From a virus: a stretch of DNA of 53,726 bases. The stretch is taken from positions 1 through 53,726 of IMG/VR virus record IMGVR_UViG_3300025645_000097; one strand, 5' to 3'. Below the pieces are notes generated by a model that had not been told where the DNA came from, did no database searches, and saw nothing but the letters and a program-made list of their open reading frames with translations. The translations under genes and the position numbers were made by a program. Positions 21,881-31,197 of the stretch are shown in pieces (the stretch's first letter is position 1; the number at the start of each line of letters is the position of its first letter).

Positions 21881-24800
21881 CCGATTGCCGCCTTGATCTG
21901 GGTCTTGTTTCCTCGGATCGTGTTGACCAGGATTTTCTGGCCGGAGGGCGCAGAGAGCGCCGCCGCAAGCACGTCAGCCGGGTCGAAGGTGTTGACGATC
22001 GTGGTGCCGCTGTCCTTGCCGCCGCCCATGCCGCCGCCGTTGAAGCGATGGCGCGGGTCGCTCTCGGTCAGGACCTCCTCGTTCTTCTTGAGGATCGCGC
22101 CGAACTCGTCGGGAGCGAAGCCGACCACGCCCCCGGAGTGATACCGGGTAGCGTTGGCGAAGATCGCCGGGTTGACTGACCGGCCCGAGGGCAAGGTCGA
22201 GGTGCCGACCACGCCGCCGTTGTGGGCGAAGATGCTGTTGATCCCGCCCGCCACGAGACCGCCGACGCCGCCTTGCCCGGAGGCACCGCCGCCGAAGGCG
22301 CTGGAGAGCGCGTTGAAGATCGCCTGGCGGATAATCATGCGGCCAAGTTCGATCAGGATGTCGGCGGCCATTTTCAGGAACTCATCCTTGAACACCTGGA
22401 TCGCGTCCTCGCCCGCAGCAACACGCTGGGAGAAGGAGTCGATGGCCTTGGTGATCCGGTCCGCGAACATGTCGTTGATCTGGCGGCCCGTCGTGACGGC
22501 GGTAGATTCTGTCCGCTTGAGTTCTTCTTGGGTCTGCTGGAGGGCCTGGATCGCTTTCTCCGAACCTTCTCCGCCCATCGCTTCCCAGAAGGCCAAGGCT
22601 TTCTCGATCGCAGACTCAAGCTGCTCCTCGACGCCGTCCAGTTCCTCGGTCAGACCGGCGGCCTCCACGAGGCGGCCTTGCCCTTCGAGTTCGGTGATCT
22701 GCTCGATCAGGAACCGGCGGCGCTCTTGGAGAAGGTTTGCCTTTTCCTCCAGCGCACGCGCTTTCTCCAGCGAGGCTTCGCGGTCCTCGTCGGCCTGGGC
22801 TTGGGCGTACTTGGCCCGGGTGGTTTTCTCGATTGCGGCCCGCTCGGCCTCGGTCAGTTCCAGGCCGACCTTCTTGGCTTCGACCTCGGCCTCCCGGATT
22901 GCTTTCGCCACCTCGGCGTCAATCAGGCGCTTGCCTTCCAGGCTATTCAGGAACTCCTGCTTGCTGATCTCCTCGTCGAGGCCCAGCCGGAACTCTTTCT
23001 GCTTCTCGGCTTTCTTTTCGGCGGCCTCGGCGGCCTCCTCCTCTGCGTCCACGGCCTCCTCGATGCGGTTCTCGACGCCCGCCGTGGAGCGGAAAAGCGC
23101 GGCTTCCTTGTTCCGGCGGTTCCGGTTGGTCCCGCTGTTGTCCCCACCGAGGCCCTTGATCGCCTGGGCGATGTCATCGGCGGTCCCCGAGCGAACGGCT
23201 TCCACGATCCGGTCAGGGATTTCGCCGTAGTTGTAAGCGATCGAGGTCAGCGCGGCCTGCTGCTGGGCATTGAATGAATCGAAGCGATCGCCACCGGCAG
23301 CTTGGCGAGCCAGCGGCATGAACTCGTCTCTAAGGCGGCGCGTGAGATCGCGCACGGCGTCTGCCTCGGTGAACCGCGTGTCTGCTGTTACCTGCTGGAA
23401 TGTGCCGTCGGGGTTCGTGAAGGTGTCGGTGCCGAAGCCTCCGCGAAGCGCGTTTACGTCCCATTTCGGGACGGTCAGGAAACCCTCGAACTCGCGGATC
23501 ACCGAAGCGGCAACCTTCGCGCCGTCGGTGCCGTCAAAGCCGGAAACGGCCTCGTCGTTCAAGGAGTCGTATGCGCGGTTGCGCAGGTCAACCGCCTGGC
23601 CGATCGCGGCGGCGCGCTTGGCGGCGTCGGTGAAGGCGTCCGCCGCTTCCATCGCCGTCTTGAAATTCGCCTCGATCTCACGGATCGCGTCGAACTCCTC
23701 CAGTTTCTCGTTCACGCTGGGGATCAACTCCCCGAGTTCGCGCATGGCCCCCTCGAAGGCTTTCATCTGTTTCCGCGCGGCGTCGGTGCCCCCCTCTAGG
23801 TCGTCGGTCGCGTCTTTCAGACCTGCCAGGGCCTCTTGCGCCTCGGTGGCCGTGCCGTTGATGACCGCCAGTTCCGCTTCCAGCTTCTCCGCCGCCGTCT
23901 CGGCTTCCGCCAGTTGGTCGATCCAGTCGATGAAATCGTCCAAGCCGGTGATCTCGGAGACCTCGGAGAAGCGGGCGGACAGGTCCTCAATACCTTCCCG
24001 GAGATCGCGTGCGCTGATCTCTCCGCGATCGAACTGAGCAGTCAGGCGGCGCATGTAGAGGAACGCCTTTTCGTCCTTCACAGTCTCGGAGATCGCCCGG
24101 TTGAGGGCTTCCACCTCTTTGATGACCCCTGAGATTCCGTCCCGGTTGCCCTCGGTCTGGGCCTGGATACCTTCGCGGACGTTTTTCAGATCGAGTTGAA
24201 GGTCTAGTTCGCTGATCTCGTCCAGCCGACGCCGGAACCCTTCCGCGTCTCCGCCTGCGTCCCGGAACGCCTTGGCAACCTGGCCGATGGAATCCTCGGC
24301 GTCCTCCATCGTGCGGTCGAGGTTCTGCATCCCCTCGTCCACCGCGCCGATGGCGTCAAAAGCAAAGTAGGTCAGGACCGCCGCAGCGATACCCACGATC
24401 CCGCCGATCGAGGCGAAAGCCGCCCGGAATGTGACGAGCAGGGTCGCGGTGATGGCTCGGAGACCGCGCAGACCCGCGCCGAGCGCCGTGGTGGAGCGCA
24501 GTGCCGCCGCAGCGGAGGGCGAGAAGGACGCAACGGCTCGGTTGAGAGCCACTTGGACCCGCAGGTTGCCGACTGTCTGAGCGCCCAGCCCAGCCATGCT
24601 CCCAGCAATGCCCGAGACCACTTGCCCGACCTTGAAGCCGACAAAGACCTGGAACAGGCCGATCAGGAGGTCGATGTTGTCGATGACGCCCGGGAGCAGT
24701 TCAAACAGTTGCCCGAAGGCCGCGCCAATGCGCTCGAAGTATTCGACCCCGTCGTCGCTCTCCAGGAAGGCGTTGAGCGCGTCGATCGCCGTTTCCAGGC

Positions 24801-26700
24801 CCGCGATGAACCCGGAGTTTGCCGCCGTCAGCTTCCGCTCAAATAGGAGGTTCTGGAGCGCGCCGATCTTGGTGGTGGTGGAGTCCAATGCGTCGTCAAG
24901 CTGCCCGCCGAATGTGTCCTCAAGACCCTGTCCGAGCGCGACCAGCGCCTCCTCGGCCCCGACCTGGCCGTTCTCGACTGCCTTGTAGAAGTCTGCCAGT
25001 TCGTTCTCGCCGTAGCCCAAAGCCTTCGCCAGGAGGCCCACGGCACCAGGAAGGCGATCGCCCAACTGCTGCCGAAGTTCTTCCATCTGGAGCGTGCCCT
25101 TGCCCGCGATCTGGGTGAGCGCGTTGAACGTCCCGGAAATCTGGTCGTTGGACAGCTTGAGGACCCGGCCCGCTTCCGAGACCTGCCGGAAAATCGTGCG
25201 AAGCTGCTCCGTCTCCAGCCCGGCCTGCTGGCCTGAGATCAGGAAACGGGAAAAGTTGCCCGCCAGGACATCGAAGCTGATCCCGAGCCGGGACGCTTCG
25301 CTCTGGAGGCGTTCCAGTTCCGCGCTGACTTGGCCGTAGTCCTGGTCGAAGGCCGCGCCGAGGCGGTTCTGGGCGGCTTCGAGTTCCTGGAACGCTTCCA
25401 GGATGCCCGTGCCGAAATTGAAAACGCCGTAGAAGCCGACGAACGAGGCCGTCAGCGACAGCACCTCGCCGCGCATACGCTGCATAAGTGAGAGCGCGCG
25501 GCGGGAGTCTCCGTAGAAGGCGGCAAACACGCGCCGCCCGTTGGTCATCTGTCCGGTCAAACGCCGTACACCGTTCGCGCCCTGATCGGCGGCGGGGCCG
25601 AGGCGTCCGAGTTCGTTGGCGATTTTCCGAATCGGCGTAGCTGTCCGCTCTGCTGCGGTGAAGGCCGACCGGAAAGACTGCGCCAGCTTGTCCTGCTCAC
25701 CGGCAGAGACACGGGCCGCAGCGCGTCCGCGTTCGTAGCTGGCCGCCAGGGTTGCTTGGGCACGGGCTGCCGCGTCGGCGGCGCGTGCGCCGTTGGTCTG
25801 GGCCTGGGCGATCCGGGCCTCTGCCTCTACGAGACCGGCGATGCCTTTGGCGGCGTTCGCGTTGGCCTGGGCGGCTGCGCGTTGGCGAACAGCCCGGGCC
25901 ACGTCCTGCTCCGCCGCAGAGAGACGGGCGATGCCTTTGGCGGCGTTCTCGTTGCCCCGCGCGTACTCGGCGGCAGCTTGCCGGGTGGCTTCTTCACGCT
26001 CCGCGACTTTCTTGCGAACCTCGTCCTCGGCTTTGGAGAGCGCCGCGATACCGCGCTGCGCCGCCTGGTTCGCCACACCGATCCGTGCGCCTTGGTCCGT
26101 GACCCCCTGGGCGCGCCGGTTGGCCTGTGAGACCTCACCGAGCGCAAGGGTGGCCGCACGGGCCGCGTTGGTGATCCGCTGGAGTTCCTGGGCGGAGTCC
26201 GCAAGCTGGGACTCCTGCTTGGAGAGTTTTGGGGCGGTCTTGTCGATCTCGCGGTTGAGATCGCGGTACGCCTGCTGCGCGGCTTCGAGCCGGGCGTTGG
26301 ACTGGTCATCCCCGCTTTGGCGTGCCGCGATGGCCGCGTCTACGATCGCCCGGCGTGCGGACTCTGCCTGGGCCTGGAGGGCGTCGTAGGCGGACTTGCT
26401 TTCGAGGAGGGTGCGCTGCTGGCGCTGGAAGGCTTGCTCGGACTCGTTGACCGTTTTCTCGATCCGCTCGAACACCTGGGCGGCCTTCTCGGCCTCCTGC
26501 GCGGTATCCTTGCCGATGGCGCGGGCAAGTGCCGTAGCAGACCCGCCGCTCTTTTCGAGGGCAGCGTCCATCCGGCTCGCACCGGAGGCCACCGTATCCT
26601 GGATGTTGACGAGTTCGTCGAGTGCGCTGTTGACCGACTTGAACGCCCGGGAGGCGTTGTCTCGGGCGCGGATTAGAAGGTCAACATTTCGCTGCGCCAT
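21877..26700 (-). CDS. Tape measure protein with embedded lysozyme-like domain
   Basis: A 1607-residue protein setting tail length. Residues 1-370 are Ala/Arg-rich coiled coil. About 415-640 is the TP901-type tape-measure core (LEAAQNRLGAAFDQDYG, QLGDRLPGAVGLL). A hydrophobic region lies at 745-785 (GGIVGIAAAVLTYFAFDAIG). About 1060-1205 resembles a T4-type lysozyme (GH24): IREFEGF with a likely catalytic Glu, LRGGFGT, FNAQQQAALTSIAYNYG and NRRNKEAALF. A further coiled coil and the usual Gly-rich end follow. The lysozyme part would open peptidoglycan during DNA entry. SD GGAGACC. One of the longest genes, as expected. Confidence 0.93.
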   Translation of the reverse strand: MAQRNVDLLIRARDNASRAFKSVNSALDELVNIQDTVASGASRMDAALEKSGGSATALARAIGKDTAQEAEKAAQVFERIEKTVNESEQAFQRQQRTLLESKSAYDALQAQAESARRAIVDAAIAARQSGDDQSNARLEAAQQAYRDLNREIDKTAPKLSKQESQLADSAQELQRITNAARAATLALGEVSQANRRAQGVTDQGARIGVANQAAQRGIAALSKAEDEVRKKVAEREEATRQAAAEYARGNENAAKGIARLSAAEQDVARAVRQRAAAQANANAAKGIAGLVEAEARIAQAQTNGARAADAAARAQATLAASYERGRAAARVSAGEQDKLAQSFRSAFTAAERTATPIRKIANELGRLGPAADQGANGVRRLTGQMTNGRRVFAAFYGDSRRALSLMQRMRGEVLSLTASFVGFYGVFNFGTGILEAFQELEAAQNRLGAAFDQDYGQVSAELERLQSEASRLGISFDVLAGNFSRFLISGQQAGLETEQLRTIFRQVSEAGRVLKLSNDQISGTFNALTQIAGKGTLQMEELRQQLGDRLPGAVGLLAKALGYGENELADFYKAVENGQVGAEEALVALGQGLEDTFGGQLDDALDSTTTKIGALQNLLFERKLTAANSGFIAGLETAIDALNAFLESDDGVEYFERIGAAFGQLFELLPGVIDNIDLLIGLFQVFVGFKVGQVVSGIAGSMAGLGAQTVGNLRVQVALNRAVASFSPSAAAALRSTTALGAGLRGLRAITATLLVTFRAAFASIGGIVGIAAAVLTYFAFDAIGAVDEGMQNLDRTMEDAEDSIGQVAKAFRDAGGDAEGFRRRLDEISELDLQLDLKNVREGIQAQTEGNRDGISGVIKEVEALNRAISETVKDEKAFLYMRRLTAQFDRGEISARDLREGIEDLSARFSEVSEITGLDDFIDWIDQLAEAETAAEKLEAELAVINGTATEAQEALAGLKDATDDLEGGTDAARKQMKAFEGAMRELGELIPSVNEKLEEFDAIREIEANFKTAMEAADAFTDAAKRAAAIGQAVDLRNRAYDSLNDEAVSGFDGTDGAKVAASVIREFEGFLTVPKWDVNALRGGFGTDTFTNPDGTFQQVTADTRFTEADAVRDLTRRLRDEFMPLARQAAGGDRFDSFNAQQQAALTSIAYNYGEIPDRIVEAVRSGTADDIAQAIKGLGGDNSGTNRNRRNKEAALFRSTAGVENRIEEAVDAEEEAAEAAEKKAEKQKEFRLGLDEEISKQEFLNSLEGKRLIDAEVAKAIREAEVEAKKVGLELTEAERAAIEKTTRAKYAQAQADEDREASLEKARALEEKANLLQERRRFLIEQITELEGQGRLVEAAGLTEELDGVEEQLESAIEKALAFWEAMGGEGSEKAIQALQQTQEELKRTESTAVTTGRQINDMFADRITKAIDSFSQRVAAGEDAIQVFKDEFLKMAADILIELGRMIIRQAIFNALSSAFGGGASGQGGVGGLVAGGINSIFAHNGGVVGTSTLPSGRSVNPAIFANATRYHSGGVVGFAPDEFGAILKKNEEVLTESDPRHRFNGGGMGGGKDSGTTIVNTFDPADVLAAALSAPSGQKILVNTIRGNKTQIKAAIG

Positions 26701-26701
26701 T

Positions 26702-26926
26702 TTAGGTCTCCGTCAACTGTTTGAGGCGTTTGGACAGAGCCTTTTGCGCCTTTTCAGAAAGGACCGAAGCGATTGCGAGTTGCTGGAGAGCCGTCTGGTT
26801 AGCCATCTCTCTGTTCACTCGTTGCCGCACAATCCTCGTTTCGGTCCACAGCATCGGCAGAGGGTACTGCCGGGCCTCCGGGTGGCCGTGGGCCTGTAGG
26901 AGAGACGCCATCTCCCGCAGGCCCAT
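26702..26926 (-). CDS. Tail assembly chaperone 2 (gpT-like), likely made by frameshift
   Basis: A 74-residue helical protein (NQTALQQLAIASVLSEKAQK) between the tail chaperone and the tape measure, where lambda has gpT. The ATG has no SD. The frame stays open upstream into the end of the preceding gene in the -1 register (CCG TCC TCG ATA GAT GAA TGG GTC ATG). As in most siphophages it is therefore probably translated as a -1 frameshift fusion with the upstream gene. Confidence 0.65.
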   Translation of the reverse strand: MGLREMASLLQAHGHPEARQYPLPMLWTETRIVRQRVNREMANQTALQQLAIASVLSEKAQKALSKRLKQLTET

Positions 26927-26937
26927 GACCCATTCAT

Positions 26938-27396
26938 CTATCGAGGACGGTTTGCGGCCACTGTGGACAGGCTGGTCGCTAGTGTAGATACCGTCTCGAT
27001 TAGCTTTTCCACGCCGCCCTCCGCTTCGAGGGTGAGCGTGACGATCTTGGTCATCGCGTCGATCTGGGTTCCCATCGGCAGCAAGCGCGGCAGGTGGGTG
27101 TCCTCGGTCATGTCGGCGGCACGCGCGATGGTGTCCCCGATCAGTCCGGGCGCGACGGTGAGAGCGTTCAAGATGACGCCCTTCATGTCGGCCAGGCCGA
27201 GCGCGTTTTCGGTGTCCTTGTCCACCTTCGCCAGCGCAGCCTCCGAGAGGTACTGGTCGAACAGGGCGGCCATAGGCTCGTAGTATTTGCGCAGGAGGAT
27301 CGTGAAATCTTCGAGCGCAAGGCCCCGGACGGCGAAGGTTCCGCCGCCCGGGATTGCAACCTCTTGGGTTGCTGGTTGAAAGGACTTGAGGTCCAT
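26938..27396 (-). CDS. Tail assembly chaperone 1 (gpG-like)
   Basis: A 152-residue protein upstream of the tape measure. The beta N-terminus (EVAIPGGGTFAVRGLALEDF) and helical rest fit tail tape-measure chaperones, which keep the tape measure soluble. SD GGGGAGGAG. The last codons (GCC GCA AAC CGT) contain an AAAC tract where a -1 slip would join the gpT-like frame. Confidence 0.75.
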   Translation of the reverse strand: MDLKSFQPATQEVAIPGGGTFAVRGLALEDFTILLRKYYEPMAALFDQYLSEAALAKVDKDTENALGLADMKGVILNALTVAPGLIGDTIARAADMTEDTHLPRLLPMGTQIDAMTKIVTLTLEAEGGVEKLIETVSTLATSLSTVAANRPR

Positions 27397-27416
27397 CTAT
27401 CGCTCCTCCCCAGGGC

Positions 27417-28187
27417 TTAGGTTGTCTGCCCGCGCGCCGCGATGTAGAGGTTTTCGAGTGTCGTACCGGCCTGGAGGATTTCGACGTTGAGGCCGAAGTT
27501 CTGCCACTCCTCGCCTTTCAGCGCGAACTCGCCGTTGGGGCGGAGCGTCACTTTGGGCATGTAGAAGTTCCGGTTGGTGCCAACGCCGTTGTAGGAGATG
27601 AACCGCAGCGCACCAGACACGAGGGACGCACCAGAGGAGACGCGCTCCTGAGTCTGTGCCGCCACGTCGTAGGTGATCTCGACCGCAGCGTCGTCCGCGA
27701 TGCCTGCGCCAGGCATGATGTAGACGCGGCCAAGGGTCAGATCGACCGTGTAGTCCGTGTCAGCGACGTAGGTGGGCGTGCCAGCGGGGCCGGTGACGAC
27801 CACGTTGGTCACGTTCTCGACACCCTCGGGCTTCGCGGCAGTCGTGCCAAGCTGGTAGTAAAGGCCCTGCTTGACCGTCAGATCGTCCTGCTCGCCAACG
27901 GCTGCCGAGATGGTGGCATTTTCCGCAGCGCCGAAGAAGAACAGCGCCAGGTTGTCCTGGTTGATGTCCTCCAGCGTCAGCGCGCCGGTAAAGTCGATCT
28001 GGAGGGTCACTGATTCGTCCTTCACGCGAAGGCCGCGCTCGGAGGAAAAGTGTTCCAGTTCTTGCGTTTCACCGGATACGGAAAAGGCGGGCGTTGCCCC
28101 CAGATACCGTTCGCCGGTCTTGTTTTCGGTGCCAGCCGCGAAGCGATCGAAGTAAATTTCGCCGCGACCCAGAACGAGATTGCTCAT
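27417..28187 (-). CDS. Major tail tube protein
   Basis: A 256-residue beta-rich protein in the lambda gpV position. Typical features are an N-terminal NLVLGRGEIYFDRF, a region with VTLQIDFTGALTLEDINQDN and a final GTTLENLYIAARG. It polymerises into the tail tube. SD GGAGA; a palindromic operator-like site lies 28 bases upstream of the ATG. Confidence 0.82.
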   Translation of the reverse strand: MSNLVLGRGEIYFDRFAAGTENKTGERYLGATPAFSVSGETQELEHFSSERGLRVKDESVTLQIDFTGALTLEDINQDNLALFFFGAAENATISAAVGEQDDLTVKQGLYYQLGTTAAKPEGVENVTNVVVTGPAGTPTYVADTDYTVDLTLGRVYIMPGAGIADDAAVEITYDVAAQTQERVSSGASLVSGALRFISYNGVGTNRNFYMPKVTLRPNGEFALKGEEWQNFGLNVEILQAGTTLENLYIAARGQTT

Positions 28188-28214
28188 AGGAAAGTCTCCA
28201 CTTTAGGGTTAAGG

Positions 28215-28231
28215 TTCACCTTACAGGTGAT
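28215..28231. promoter_or_regulatory. 17-bp palindrome upstream of tail tube gene
   Basis: TTCACCTTACAGGTGAT has both half-sites nearly intact. Flanking hexamers (TCAAAA and CCTTAA on the minus strand) are poor promoter boxes, so here it may act as a block to transcription rather than as a promoter operator. Confidence 0.7.
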
Positions 28232-28238
28232 TTTTGAT

Positions 28239-28751
28239 TCACGCAAACGGATCATCGCGGTCCTCCACGAATGTTAGCGTGACGGGGAGCCAGAAAAACG
28301 CATTGTCAGAGACAACCGCGTCTGGCGGGCGAACGACACCCTGGCCGACAGAGAGCGACATGATGCGCTCTCCGAAGCCCAAAATGTCGAAACCTCGGGA
28401 TTGAGGACGCCCCGGGGGCGTCTTTGACCGCTCGACTGCCAGACGCTTTTGAACGTCAGCGAGGAGCCGGTAAGCGGGGTCGGTCGGGTGCGTCCGGTCG
28501 TCTTGGACAAAACCCTGGATCAGAACGGTCAGGTTGACCTTGGAATCGGGTGAGCCTTCCGGGGATGCCATATCCTCCGGCATCTGGGGAGGTTCGTTGA
28601 TGGTGACGCACGGCAACCCGTCCTCCTCGGTGAGGACCAGGCGTCCGCGATAGACCACCCCGGCCAGGTCGAACTGGTAGCCGTTGGCGATCGTGATCTC
28701 CTCAAGCGCCGCAGTCAGCGCCTTGAGAACCGTGAGTCGGAAAGGGTCCAT
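28239..28751 (-). CDS. Tail terminator/minor tail protein (gpU-like)
   Basis: A 170-residue protein with an N-terminal helix (LTVLKALTAALEEI), strands around VVYRGRLVLTEEDGLPCVTI and a C-terminal strand with FWLPVTLTFVED. The pattern fits tail-terminator proteins that cap the tube. The position between the Z-like and V-like genes agrees with lambda. TAATG overlap with the upstream gene. Confidence 0.68.
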   Translation of the reverse strand: MDPFRLTVLKALTAALEEITIANGYQFDLAGVVYRGRLVLTEEDGLPCVTINEPPQMPEDMASPEGSPDSKVNLTVLIQGFVQDDRTHPTDPAYRLLADVQKRLAVERSKTPPGRPQSRGFDILGFGERIMSLSVGQGVVRPPDAVVSDNAFFWLPVTLTFVEDRDDPFA

Positions 28752-29374
28752 TACAGCAGCGCCTCCGTCAGTCGCAAAAATTCGCCCTCAAGCCACTCCG
28801 CCGCGTCTGGCGCGACATCATCGGCCACTTGCCGGAACACCTGGTTCACCGAGGGGCCGTAGAGCAGGTAGAGGTTCTTGTCCTTCCGGGAGAAGGACGC
28901 CATTTTCTTCTTGTTCTGGATCGTCTCACCGGGCTTGAGCCGGATCGCCAGGCCGATGTTGTCGTTCCGCAGCTTCATAAGGAAAGACCGCCCGATCTGG
29001 GTGGTCGAGCCGGAGCCAACCTCCAACCGGGGGGCCTTGCGCCCGTGGGTCTTTGCGCCCTTGGCGAACCGGGCCAGCGAGGTCGGGTCGAACCGGCCTT
29101 CGATCGCTGCCTCTAGCCGAGCGGCACTGGCTTGCTGGCGAACGCGCAGACGGCCATCCGCCTTGCTGTCCAGGTATCGGGCCGGGAACGCGATCTGCTC
29201 GCGGATTTTCCGGCTCGCGTCGGTGCGGTAGCGGCGCGCGGTGGCGTTGATCGCCCGGCTCGCCAGCGTCTTGATCTTGTCAGCCGCGTCGGCCAGGTCC
29301 AGGCCGTCCAGGCCCTCCACGGCCACGACATAGCCGAGGCCCTGCGTGCTGAAACGCGGCTCCAGTCCCATCAC
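28751..29374 (-). CDS. Tail completion protein (gpZ/HK97 gp10-like)
   Basis: A 207-residue Arg-rich, helical protein. The ASRAINATARRYRTDASRKI and IREQIAFPARYL pattern resembles minor tail protein Z or HK97 gp10 types that finish the tail before joining to the head. GTG 29374 overlaps the upstream TGA; an ATG directly follows at 29371 and either may start it. Confidence 0.7.
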   Translation of the reverse strand: MMGLEPRFSTQGLGYVVAVEGLDGLDLADAADKIKTLASRAINATARRYRTDASRKIREQIAFPARYLDSKADGRLRVRQQASAARLEAAIEGRFDPTSLARFAKGAKTHGRKAPRLEVGSGSTTQIGRSFLMKLRNDNIGLAIRLKPGETIQNKKKMASFSRKDKNLYLLYGPSVNQVFRQVADDVAPDAAEWLEGEFLRLTEALL

Positions 29375-29748
29375 ACCGCCCCCGGCAGGGGCAGCGCAAG
29401 TTCGGTGATCCGGGCTTGCGTCATGCGGGTGACTTGGGTGGTGATGGTGATGCCGTCGCGGGGCATGACGACCTCGACCTCGTATGCCTCATCGGCAGCG
29501 AGGGAGAAGATCATTCCGCGCTTAGGCTGAATCTCGTCAGCGAGTACCACGATCTCAGGAACCGTCATTATCCGCTCCGCCGGGGCATAGTCGAATCCTG
29601 CCATGTCCCCGAAAGCCTGGGTACGGTCGTGAACTCGAACCGTGCAGTCCGTGTTGGACGGCACATCGAGATCGACGTACACGGCGGGAACCGAAAGGGC
29701 CGTATGCAGCGACAAGCGCGAACGGTTTCTGAGATCGCGGATAGACAT
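29371..29748 (-). CDS. Head-closure/head-tail joining protein (gpFII-like)
   Basis: A 125-residue beta-rich protein (IVVLADEIQPKRGMIFSLAA, ITITTQVTRMTQARI). The position behind the capsid and in front of the tail genes matches lambda gpFII, a stopper at the head-tail joint. It shares one base with the upstream stop (TAATG). Confidence 0.68.
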   Translation of the reverse strand: MSIRDLRNRSRLSLHTALSVPAVYVDLDVPSNTDCTVRVHDRTQAFGDMAGFDYAPAERIMTVPEIVVLADEIQPKRGMIFSLAADEAYEVEVVMPRDGITITTQVTRMTQARITELALPLPGAV

Positions 29749-30026
29749 TAGCCCAGCGGGTCGTCGTCTGCTGTGCCGTCTGCGCCTGTGACGGCAGCAG
29801 GTGTGACTACATCGTCAGCGGCAGGCGCGGCGGGAGTCTCCGCCTTCTTGGCGTCCTTCTTCGCGGGGGCCTTCTTGGACTTCTCCTCGGAGATGACCAG
29901 GACGGCTTTCTGGGCGATCAGGTAATCGGCTTCATCGCCGGTTGCCTCGAACTCAGTGCCCGGTTCGACCCGGACCTGCTTGCCCTTTTCCTTGCGATAT
30001 ATCGCGTTGACTGCTTTCAATTTCAT
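29748..30026 (-). CDS. Small connector-region protein with acidic DDDPLG tail
   Basis: A 92-residue protein. The first 45 residues look like a small compact domain (AIYRKEKGKQVRVEPGTEF), then an Ala/Pro/Lys-rich linker (KKAPAKKDAKKAETPAAPA) and an acidic end ADDDPLG. It occupies the lambda gpFI position. The tail resembles the EGDDDPLG end of the protein at 48800, a variant of the DDLLG peptide. SD AGAGGAG. Confidence 0.62.
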   Translation of the reverse strand: MKLKAVNAIYRKEKGKQVRVEPGTEFEATGDEADYLIAQKAVLVISEEKSKKAPAKKDAKKAETPAAPAADDVVTPAAVTGADGTADDDPLG

Positions 30027-30040
30027 GTTCTGGCTCCTCT

Positions 30041-30085
30041 TTTAGCCGAAAGGTGAAGCTGCCCCGACAGTGAAGCCGGGGCAGC
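30041..30085. terminator. Hairpin plus operator half-site after capsid gene
   Basis: GCTGCCCCG (30058-30066) and CGGGGCAGC (30077-30085) form a perfect 9-bp stem with a 10-base loop just after the capsid stop. TTTAGCCGAAAGGTGAA (30041-30057), one good half of the 17-bp element, follows directly on the minus strand. No U-run follows, so it may be an RNA stability hairpin or attenuator. The capsid gene needs more product than the genes after it. Confidence 0.6.
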
Positions 30086-30093
30086 AGGGTTGC

Positions 30094-31176
30094 TTAGAGC
30101 GACACCGGAACCGCTTTCACGGTCGCGTTGGTGTTGACCGGGATCATCAGCGGCGCGGACTGCGACATGATGAAACGTGCGGAGGGGTCGTTCTCGTCCC
30201 ACATCTTCGAGAAGATGTCGGCGGGCTGGATGTCAGCCGCCGCGTCCAGGATCGCGCCGAACGCCTTCACACCGTTGACAGCGCGGGATGCCAGAAGCAC
30301 CTCGTTCTTCTTGAGGATGTCAACGGTGCTGCCGTTGGACTTGAAGGTGTTGCCGATGCCGGAGACCAGCCACACGCGGACGGAGCCGAAGCCGCCAACC
30401 AGCGTGAACGGGTTCAGCGGGTCTTTCTCGATCAGGCCGAGGTTCAGGTTCACGGACTCGTTGCCGCGAAGGTCCTTATTCAGCTTCGCCTGGACATCTG
30501 CATCGGCCATAAAGGCAGCGTATGCCTTGGAACCCATGAGGATGTCCGTGGGAGCCGCGCCGAACTCGGCAGAAGCAGCCAGATCGTACCACGCCTGGAT
30601 GTCGTCCCACGCGGAGATACCGGCGTCACCCCACTGCGAACCGCCCGCCTTGGTGATCGTGTGACCGGCATCGCGGCCAAAGTCGATCGTCACGGCCTGA
30701 GCAGGCGTGCCTGCGTCAACCGCGTAGTTGATCGTGATCGAGCCGTCGATGACGGAGCGCGCGCCCATGTACTCCCAGAGGCGGGTGATCGCGTCACGGT
30801 GGAAACCCGTGATCTCGATGACCTTGCTGTTGTAGCGGGCCTCGGGGGTCATAAGCGCAAGACGCTTTGTCAGTTCGCCGGGTTGCAGCTTGAGGGCCTG
30901 ACCGGGACGAACCGCGTCCTTGGGTTTGGTGTAGGCGGGCTTGAAGGATTCAATCCGCTCACCGACGCCCTTGTAGATCGGGCGGCCCGGCATGTTCGGC
31001 AGCATGAACGGCGCGATCTCGCGGGTAGCGTCGATCTTGTCGAACATGATTTCTTCCTGCTCGGACATGTGCGAGTTGGGGTAGAACATGTCCAGCCACG
31101 CCGACGTGCGGACGGTCTGCCGCTCATCGAACATGACCTGGTACAGGTCCATCGGGGTGTAAATGTCGAGTGCCAT
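30094..31176 (-). CDS. Major capsid protein (lambda gpE family)
   Basis: A 360-residue protein of the phage major capsid protein E family. Typical features: a short N-terminal arm (DIYTPMDLYQVMFDERQTVR), LDMFYPNSH, a central domain with RPGQALKLQPGELTKRL and the late AVNGVKAFGAILDAAADI. No protease-cleaved scaffold domain is attached. SD GAGAGGA. A perfect copy of the 17-bp palindrome lies 22 bases upstream of the start. Confidence 0.9.
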   Translation of the reverse strand: MALDIYTPMDLYQVMFDERQTVRTSAWLDMFYPNSHMSEQEEIMFDKIDATREIAPFMLPNMPGRPIYKGVGERIESFKPAYTKPKDAVRPGQALKLQPGELTKRLALMTPEARYNSKVIEITGFHRDAITRLWEYMGARSVIDGSITINYAVDAGTPAQAVTIDFGRDAGHTITKAGGSQWGDAGISAWDDIQAWYDLAASAEFGAAPTDILMGSKAYAAFMADADVQAKLNKDLRGNESVNLNLGLIEKDPLNPFTLVGGFGSVRVWLVSGIGNTFKSNGSTVDILKKNEVLLASRAVNGVKAFGAILDAAADIQPADIFSKMWDENDPSARFIMSQSAPLMIPVNTNATVKAVPVSL

Positions 31177-31197
31177 CTAGTTATCCTCTCATGGCTA

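Noticed and set aside
15948-26700. Long antisense open frames across tail genes, such as 17037-18662 and 20684-21751
   Set aside because: They arise from GC-rich codon bias opposite well-supported structural genes and have Arg/Gly/Pro-rich low-complexity translations without SD.
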